A stretch of DNA of 10,329 bases from JACJWR01 sp964547485 (GTDB lineage Bacteria > Actinomycetota > Actinomycetes > S36-B12 > UBA10799): NCBI GenBank assembly GCA_964547485.1, contig CAZJNU010000086.1, positions 1-10,329 on the forward strand, in the 5' to 3' direction. Shown one piece after another: positions 6,101 to 10,329 of the stretch (within the stretch, counting starts at the first letter, position 1; the number at the start of each line of letters is the position of its first letter). The position numbers were made by a program, and so were the translations under genes. The notes beneath the pieces were generated by a model. It did no database searches, had not been told where the DNA came from, and saw nothing but the letters and a program-made list of their open reading frames with translations.

Positions 6101-8066
6101 GAGCGGCTTCCGCTCGACCACCGCCACGACCTACAGCCAGGATGGGGATCCGGAGAAGCTGCTACTGGACGGCAAGGTGCTGGCTGTGGTCGGAACACCG
6201 AACGCCGCAGGCAATACCGTCGACTACGGCAACGGCGTGCGATTGATCGGTCGCAACAACACCCAGGGTGCCTTCAGCTCACAGACCTGGACCACGCCCG
6301 ACGGCAAGCCGTTCAGCTACGCACAGGCGAAGGCGCCGAGTGGACGGACATTGGGGGAGTCCTTCGCCTTCGGCAAGGATTCGCCTGACGCGACATTCGG
6401 CTACAGCTACGACGCCAACGGCCGGTTGGTCGGCGCCGAGCTCGACACAGATCTGGCCGTCGCACATCACAGCTGGGCCTACGAGTTCAGCTCGGACGGT
6501 GCGAGCGGCGGCAATCCGAAGGCCGGTCGCAACGGCAATCGGACGCGCCAGGTGGTGGACGGCTCGCAGGTCAGCCAATACGGCTACAACACCCATGACC
6601 AGCTGACCGAGAGCACTGACCCGGCCATCGGAAAGGACATCGAGTACAGCGGCTGGGGCGAGATGACCAGGCTAGGCGCGTTGAAGCTCGCCTACGACGG
6701 TGACAGCCAAGTCGTCGACATGGCTGACACGACGACCGGGGAGCGGACGTCCTACAAGCGAGTGGCGGGAACGGTCATCGAGAAGGTGAAGACCACCGCG
6801 ACAGGTCCGGCGACCACCAGCCGCTACACCTCAGGCGGGATCATCCTGGATGCCGACAACCACCCGCAGTGGCAGACCCTGGGGCTGCCAGGTGGCGCCA
6901 CCTTGCTGCGCAACCTGGGTACCGGCGGCCAGGAGTGGAACTTCCAGACTGTCCGCGGTCAACTGCTCTGGTCCGCTGACGGGACCGGCCATGACCTTGG
7001 CCGGCGACACCTGTACTCGCCCTTCGGTGAGGAGCTGATCGCCGCCGCGAAGACGCCGGCACCGGCGAAGCCGAAGGCGCCGACGGCGGCCAAGGCACCT
7101 GCCAAGTCGAAGACGCCGGCACCGGCGAAGCCAGCGGCCAAGTCGAAGGCGCCTGCGGCGGCCAAGCCCACGGCGGCCAAGCCGACGGCGACCAGCACTG
7201 TTGCCCCCCCGGCGTACCTCTGGCAGGCGGGAAACGGGCTCGAAACCGAGCATCTCGGAGCCGACGACCTGATCGTCATGGGTGCCCGGCTCTACGTGCC
7301 CAAGTTGGGCCGGTTCACGTCGCCGGACCCGGTCAACCAGGGGTCGCTGAACGCCTACGACTACGCCAATCAGGATCCGATCAACCAGTCGGACCCGACG
7401 GGCACGATGTCCGCGGAGGAGACGCTCTGGCTGAACATCGGAATCACGGTTGCCACGGTAGTCCTCTCGATCGTGGTGACCCGAGGACTGTCGCTGGCCT
7501 TCCTCTCAGCGCAAGCTCCGTCGCTGGCTGCCCGGGCGGCTTTCGTCGGATCATCGATGCTGGCCGCAGGAGCGATCACCGAGGGGTCCAACCAGCTGAC
7601 CAACACCCTCGTCTCCGGGGGCAACGTCAGTCGAGTTTCCCGCGCGATCCAGATTGCTCAGGTGGGGCTCAGTGTGACCATCGCCGGCTACATTGCGAAG
7701 GCCACGCTGGCTGCCAACGCCGCAGTCCAGGCGGTGGCTGGGCCGGTGCAGGCGATGACCGCCCGGGTCACCGCAGCTGCCGAATCGACCGCCACCGCCC
7801 TCACCGCGGCCACTCAGGCAGGCGGTGCGATCGAGCAGGCGAGCACGAGGATGGCAACAGCCGTCACGGGGGCGGTGACCGCGGCACAGAGCGCCGGCAG
7901 GACCGCGGCGACCGTGGGCAGCATGGCGGCGGTTGGTGCTTATGCGGGTGGTCCGCCCGGGGCATTGCTCGGCGCCGGGATTGGTGTCGCCTACGTCAAT
8001 CGGGCGCGCATCATGGAGACCGCAGGTGAATGGGCCTGGTGGGGCTTGACGAGGTTCCGCCGATGA
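3147..8066 (+). CDS. Secreted RHS/YD-repeat protein with PA14 domain and membrane-like C-terminal domain
   Basis: This 1639-residue protein is exported and carries YD repeats, which in the RHS family fold into a large beta-barrel shell around a C-terminal cargo. A long N-region precedes a Sec signal peptide hydrophobic stretch (about 34-50) with a likely cut near residue 54 (SFA-A). YD-type repeats lie at about 440-575 and again at about 800-1290. A PA14 domain sits between them (about 602-732, starting GLKTTYWTNDKLQG), a probable carbohydrate-binding module. The RHS core follows at about 1286-1419, ending PINQSDPTG (the PxxxxDPxG signature), and is split by a Lys/Ala/Pro-rich insert (1299-1355). 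Residues 1420-1639 form a hydrophobic, Ala/Gly-rich tail with no recognised toxin motif. The start is ATG 3147, with AAGGAAGG 8 bases upstream. No immunity gene is obvious. It could be a polymorphic toxin with a membrane-acting tip or a surface-anchored adhesin-like protein. Confidence 0.9.
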   Translation: MRNHPSEGSLPTSVDVHPPTQSRGLIRGSRVRSVACAVALAVVAGLGGAAPSFAADSSQAAVQADWDPKTVAPLSVDAAGGPVPTYTKAEVTPTQGLAVSLRPTLRVPTAPAEGQYRFTVMTVGAKDAPIWSATSSRNSIVVSPNVLKEGQTYVWQATAATGGEKFGPFAMLVDTRRSEVQPAEDIGPFHVSLASGTVELAVSPRKITGASGALGVNLSYRNGQAAGPGLPQGWTMSAEGQAWSHLQVNPGGSVGLVSPTGSAIAYQPAKDAGSYTPISPAGRPAPTGTTPTLVKNADESWTATMASGMVATFDRVNDDGKAFVKETFNGTAPGPRYELADGRITAVRDSVSPSLAMTLDYAGRGSCPDTPEGFVEPPAGMLCQIHYPDKTSTSFLYRRDTGGTVQLARIVDNPGTSESKSTVTDLGFDRSGRLASYRSGLGAEVLAAGVRHDSEGVLSTIDYDSAGRVARVSKPAASEGAPRPSYSISYSPEAGRTTVTAAGQQTTTGFTTRYTFDPVTLLPLSTTDSKGRTVQKEWDRATDLPLKTVGPTGLTTAHEYDDQQNLTATVGPFPASQGPSQATPRQDFRYDEDLSGAAPKAMHGLKTTYWTNDKLQGTPHGKDFGPRLGGGTIPGSLQWTWPSSPVGGTNPWSVRLEGVVTVPGNSGDAAQDYGFRVAPAGAATLWVDRVACPAAGCELPLRPGPHTIRIDYRVSTPGSGGSSGIKVDWHTPGAQGFVPVPMAAVTPGYGLRTTTAQTDALSASAAVKSEAHTQFGRPEDGKPTAAWLGQTPTLKGTSRYEQFDPTRGQFGRQTATVMPAGNETTYDYYGPDESVTVPCTGLGEVNQHGLPKSTRRSTSAGNDQGDGVQTYINFYDSMGRVAASGINGAAASCTYRNDAGEVARTTTPARGSQPASSSVVTARADGNPLKTRATVRVDGGPTYTTEQEVDLYGRTVRTTDVWGTTETTNYDPISGQELSSTVTTKSGFRSTTATTYSQDGDPEKLLLDGKVLAVVGTPNAAGNTVDYGNGVRLIGRNNTQGAFSSQTWTTPDGKPFSYAQAKAPSGRTLGESFAFGKDSPDATFGYSYDANGRLVGAELDTDLAVAHHSWAYEFSSDGASGGNPKAGRNGNRTRQVVDGSQVSQYGYNTHDQLTESTDPAIGKDIEYSGWGEMTRLGALKLAYDGDSQVVDMADTTTGERTSYKRVAGTVIEKVKTTATGPATTSRYTSGGIILDADNHPQWQTLGLPGGATLLRNLGTGGQEWNFQTVRGQLLWSADGTGHDLGRRHLYSPFGEELIAAAKTPAPAKPKAPTAAKAPAKSKTPAPAKPAAKSKAPAAAKPTAAKPTATSTVAPPAYLWQAGNGLETEHLGADDLIVMGARLYVPKLGRFTSPDPVNQGSLNAYDYANQDPINQSDPTGTMSAEETLWLNIGITVATVVLSIVVTRGLSLAFLSAQAPSLAARAAFVGSSMLAAGAITEGSNQLTNTLVSGGNVSRVSRAIQIAQVGLSVTIAGYIAKATLAANAAVQAVAGPVQAMTARVTAAAESTATALTAATQAGGAIEQASTRMATAVTGAVTAAQSAGRTAATVGSMAAVGAYAGGPPGALLGAGIGVAYVNRARIMETAGEWAWWGLTRFRR
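7048..7132 (+). repeat. 25-bp direct repeat encoding a Lys/Ala/Pro linker
   Basis: Bases 7048-7072 are repeated exactly at 7108-7132, a 60-bp period, within a stretch (7041-7211) encoding Lys, Ala, Pro, Thr and Ser almost only. The unit encodes KTPAPAK. Similar tails occur in histone H1-like proteins. In-frame slippage between such repeats would change the linker by 20 codons at a time. Confidence 0.85.
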
Positions 8067-8071
8067 CCCGG

Positions 8072-8155
8072 CGGTGACCGAGTCACCGGCCGCCTCCACC
8101 TCGGCCACGGGACCGGCGACGAGCCTCAACTGAGGACCGTCGCCGGTCCCGTGGC
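8072..8155 (+). terminator. Tandem hairpins ending the RHS transcript
   Basis: A 7-bp stem, CGGTGAC (8072-8078) with GTCACCG (8082-8088), starts six bases after the RHS stop codon. It is followed by an 18-bp perfect stem, 8104-8121 with 8138-8155, whose loop can form a further CCTC/GAGG pairing (8124-8127 with 8132-8135). There is no T-tract, as in many high-GC terminators. It separates the RHS gene from the haemolysin III-family gene. Confidence 0.75.
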
Positions 8156-8233
8156 GACAGCCCTAGCGGCCACCGGATCTGCCGACTTATGCGAAACTGA
8201 TCGCTCCTGAACTCCTTCACGAGGGGCGCAACG

Positions 8234-9001
8234 ATGGGTGCAGGGATACCGGAGCCGCCGGCGACGGGCACAGTTCGCCGCTTCCTGTCGGGTGTCACTC
8301 TGCCGCTTCGGCCGGCGCGCACTCCGCAGACCGATCACCGTTTGGGCGGTCACAAGCCGACCTGGCGTGGGCGCCAGCACGCGATGGCTTTCTTGGCCTG
8401 CGTGCCGGCGGTCCCGGTAGCGATCGCAATCGCACCACCCGGTCGGCGGTTGCCGATGGTGGTCTACACGACCACGCTGGCCGCCACTTTGGGCGTCAGT
8501 GCCGCCTACCACACCCTCGCCCGCAGCCCTCGCGCTCAGAGAGTCTTCAGTCGCGCGGACCGGGCCACCATCTACACCTTGATCGCCGGCACCAGCACTG
8601 CGACGCTCGCGTATGCCGCGCCGTCACCCATTACCGTCCCGGTGCTGGTGGCAACCTGGGCCGCCGCTGGCCTCGGGTGCTTCGCGCGGGCCGCTGGCAA
8701 GGCGAACAAGACGGCCACAGTCGGGTACGTCGTCGTCGGTTGGGGAGGTCTTCTTGCCGTGCGACACACGTGGCAGCGATCACGCACCGCCACCTTTCTA
8801 CTGAGCGCCGGAGGTCTGGCGTACTCAGTAGGCGCGGTGATGTACGCCACCCGTCGGCCGGTCGTTCGCCCTGCCACCTATGGCTATCACGAGGCGTTTC
8901 ACAGCATGACCCTCGTGGGCATCAGCACTCACTACGCGGCGCTGGTCATCTTGGCTGTCAAGGCGCGGAGCATCCCTTCTCCCGCCCGACCGCGCACCTG
9001 A
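8234..9001 (+). CDS. Haemolysin III / PAQR-family integral membrane protein
   Basis: This 255-residue membrane protein has the organisation of the haemolysin III (HlyIII/YqfA/TrhA) branch of the PAQR family. After a polar N-terminus, HKPTWRGRQHAM precedes the first helix and about seven hydrophobic segments follow. The expected metal-site residues can all be seen: Ser89 and His93 (SAAYH), Asp109 (RADRATIYTLIAGT), and His219 and His223 (GYHEAFH). Despite the family name, most members are not shown to lyse cells; roles in membrane lipid homeostasis and hydrolase-like activity have been proposed. The start is ATG 8234, with GAGGGG 7 bases upstream. The tandem hairpins before it suggest transcription separate from the RHS gene. 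It could have an unrelated housekeeping role or be a membrane partner of the RHS product; nothing in the sequence decides this. Confidence 0.88.
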   Translation: MGAGIPEPPATGTVRRFLSGVTLPLRPARTPQTDHRLGGHKPTWRGRQHAMAFLACVPAVPVAIAIAPPGRRLPMVVYTTTLAATLGVSAAYHTLARSPRAQRVFSRADRATIYTLIAGTSTATLAYAAPSPITVPVLVATWAAAGLGCFARAAGKANKTATVGYVVVGWGGLLAVRHTWQRSRTATFLLSAGGLAYSVGAVMYATRRPVVRPATYGYHEAFHSMTLVGISTHYAALVILAVKARSIPSPARPRT

Positions 9002-9021
9002 CCCGCTGCCCTGGCCAGCCT

Positions 9022-9037
9022 CGGAGGATGACCTCCG
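9022..9037. terminator. Short hairpin between convergent genes
   Basis: CGGAGG (9022-9027) pairs with CCTCCG (9032-9037) around an ATGA loop, extended by a possible T-G pair, and GTTGTCT follows on the + strand. It lies 20 bases after the stop of the haemolysin III-family gene and 22 before the stop of the opposing gene, so it may serve both. The stem is short. Confidence 0.5.
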
Positions 9038-9059
9038 GTTGTCTAAGCGTGGCAGTTCT

Positions 9060-9947
9060 TCAGCCCGGTGCCGCCGCGATGAACTCCTTGATGTGTGCCA
9101 GCGCCAGGTTGCCCTTGTCGACAAGTGCCTCGGACGTGTCGAACCCGATGTGCGGGGTCGCCAGCACGTTGGAGAACGAGAGCAACGGGTAATCCGCCGG
9201 GAGCGGAGGCTCGACGTCGAACACGTCCAAGGCGGCCCCCGCCAACTCCCCGGCCGCCAGGGCGTCCCGCAAGGCCTCCGCATTCACGATCGGACCGCGG
9301 GCACAGTTGATCAGGAACGCGGTTGGCTTCATCGCGGCGAGCAACTCCGCCGAGACCATGCCGCGTGTCCCCGCCGTCAACGGAACGTGGATGGTCACGA
9401 AGTCCGATTTGGCGAACACTGCAGACAACGGGAGTTCCGAATCTCGGTCGAAGGGCAGGGTCGTCATACCGAAGGCGCTCGTCAACTCGGAAACACGTGA
9501 ACCGATTGCACCGGTCCCGACGATCCCGACGGTCTTACCCCGCAACTCGGTGCCGACGCTCGCGGTGCCGCCATCGCGAATGTCGGAATTGTGGCGAGGG
9601 ATGTCGCGGGCCAGGCAGAGCATGAACCCGAGCACCAACTCCGCCACGGCCGTGTCCGCGTAGCCGGCGGCGTTTCGGACCACGATCCCGCGCGCTTTAG
9701 CGGCCGGGTCGACGTGGTCGACGCCGGCGAAAGCGACAGCAATCATTTTCAATTGGGGCAGTCCCTCGATCACCGCCGCGGAGATCGGTCGATATGTGAC
9801 GGCGATGATTTCCGCCCCCGCGCAGGCGCGGAGCAACTCTTCGTCGCTCCATCCGCGAGAATCGAAGGAGGTCACCTCGTGGCCGAGTAGCCCTGCCTCA
9901 ATGGTCGACAATGGGATTCCAATTGGTTCGATCACACAGACACGCAC
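9060..9947 (-). CDS. NAD-dependent D-2-hydroxyacid dehydrogenase family protein
   Basis: This is a 295-residue cytoplasmic oxidoreductase of the D-isomer 2-hydroxyacid dehydrogenase family, which interconverts 2-hydroxy and 2-keto acids with NAD(P)H. The nucleotide-binding fold begins near residue 139, with GTGAIG at 144-149 and Asp167 at the end of the second strand, which favours NAD. The catalytic triad is complete: Arg217 (NCARG), Glu246 (DVFDVEP) and His266 (TPHIGF). The family signature AVAFAGVDHVD lies at 70-80. It is slightly shorter than the usual 310-330 residues, mostly between the second strand and SDFVTIHVPLT. The start is GTG 9947, with AAGGGG about 6 bases upstream. The substrate cannot be read from sequence; glycerate, phosphoglycerate, lactate or glyoxylate enzymes are all possible relatives. 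Confidence 0.9.
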   Translation of the reverse strand: MRVCVIEPIGIPLSTIEAGLLGHEVTSFDSRGWSDEELLRACAGAEIIAVTYRPISAAVIEGLPQLKMIAVAFAGVDHVDPAAKARGIVVRNAAGYADTAVAELVLGFMLCLARDIPRHNSDIRDGGTASVGTELRGKTVGIVGTGAIGSRVSELTSAFGMTTLPFDRDSELPLSAVFAKSDFVTIHVPLTAGTRGMVSAELLAAMKPTAFLINCARGPIVNAEALRDALAAGELAGAALDVFDVEPPLPADYPLLSFSNVLATPHIGFDTSEALVDKGNLALAHIKEFIAAAPG

Positions 9948-10043
9948 TGTTGCCCCTTCTGTCGACCACTACTGCCACGGCTCGACCGGCGTTCGACCTG
10001 ACGTCAGCCTGTCTACCAGAGGAACCACCGATGAATCGAACTC

Positions 10044-10058
10044 AGCCCGTGGCGGGCT
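10044..10058. terminator. Hairpin in the gap between the right-edge gene and the dehydrogenase
   Basis: AGCCCG (10044-10049) pairs perfectly with CGGGCT (10053-10058) around TGG. On the minus strand it lies 54 bases after the stop of the right-edge gene and about 95 bases before the dehydrogenase start. It may end the first transcript. It has no T-tract. GAGTC/GACTC (10074-10090) forms another weak stem nearby. No clear promoter for the dehydrogenase was identified. Confidence 0.4.
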
Positions 10059-10112
10059 AGCCACTGCGAAGGCGAGTCTGCACTCGACTCGGCTTGAGCA
10101 GTCTCTGCGTCG

Positions 10113-10322
10113 CTAGCTTGCGAGGACGAGGTTCACTTGCGCCTGGTTGGTCGGGGTCCAACCGGCCATCGTGCAGGTATGTTTGTTGAGGCCGGGATTC
10201 GCGGCGGCAATGGCGGCGGCGAAGTTGCAGCTGGCTAGGGCACGCTGACCCCAGTACATCGGGTGCATGGCTTCCTGCAGGCGATCAGGGAAGGTGCTGC
10301 CCCACCAGAGTTGATCCCAGAC
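10113..10322 (-). CDS. 3' end of an unrecognised gene, partial and possibly frameshifted
   Basis: The minus-strand frame ending in TAG at 10113-10115 encodes 69 residues that look like real protein. They include WDQLWWGSTFPDRLQEAMHP, then MYWGQRALASC, and a second cysteine 18 residues later in NKHTCTMAGW. The HP-x-x-WGQ pattern recalls the C-terminal His block of secreted SGNH/GDSL-type esterases, but this is a weak impression. Two stop codons, TAG TGA, precede it in the same frame at 10328-10323, and no start codon lies before Met19. The parent gene must therefore enter the window in another frame (a frameshift or sequence error), or this is a remnant. The neighbouring frames stay open only briefly. 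The upstream part is outside the window, so an intact gene cannot be claimed. Confidence 0.5.
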   Translation of the reverse strand, partial: VWDQLWWGSTFPDRLQEAMHPMYWGQRALASCNFAAAIAAANPGLNKHTCTMAGWTPTNQAQVNLVLAS

Positions 10323-10329
10323 TCACTAG

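Noticed and set aside
7041..7211. A separate histone H1-like gene or tail
   Set aside because: The stretch is in frame with the RHS core on both sides, and the core resumes directly afterwards.

Overview
The window is high-GC DNA with dense coding, GTG as well as ATG starts, Sec-type signal peptides and families common in Actinobacteria (MaoC acyl dehydratase, DCC thiol oxidoreductase next to DUF2071, a secreted RHS/YD-repeat protein with PA14). It is best read as a chromosomal segment of a high-GC Gram-positive actinomycete; the genus cannot be told from the sequence. No tRNA, rRNA, CRISPR array, transposase or integrase is visible.

Left part (1-1627): the 3' end of a MaoC-type hydratase on the + strand converges on a two-gene minus-strand unit, a DCC-family oxidoreductase followed 11 bases later by a DUF2071 (YqjF-like) protein. 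A short hairpin lies between the convergent stops.

Centre (1628-8155): this is the most interesting part. A divergent intergenic region leads to an unrecognised secreted protein of 308 residues with three closely spaced cysteine pairs. A very strong terminator hairpin and a gap without a convincing gene follow. Next comes a 1639-residue secreted RHS/YD-repeat protein containing a PA14 domain, a Lys/Ala/Pro low-complexity insert inside its core, the conserved RHS end motif (PxxxxDPxG) and a membrane-like C-terminal domain of about 220 residues with no recognisable enzyme motif. The two secreted genes have separate transcription signals but share a conserved upstream block of nearly 60 bp. At its 3' end is a 25-bp imperfect dyad (ATAC-N13-GTAT core, 21 of 26 positions identical over the best part). 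This suggests one regulator, or one leader RNA element, controls both genes. They may therefore work together at the cell surface or as an exported effector with an accessory protein. That is inference.

Right part (8156-10329): a haemolysin III/PAQR-family seven-helix membrane protein (+) converges on a D-2-hydroxyacid dehydrogenase (-). At the right edge is the 3' end of a minus-strand gene of unknown family, whose frame is closed by two stop codons just inside the window, so it may be frameshifted or broken.
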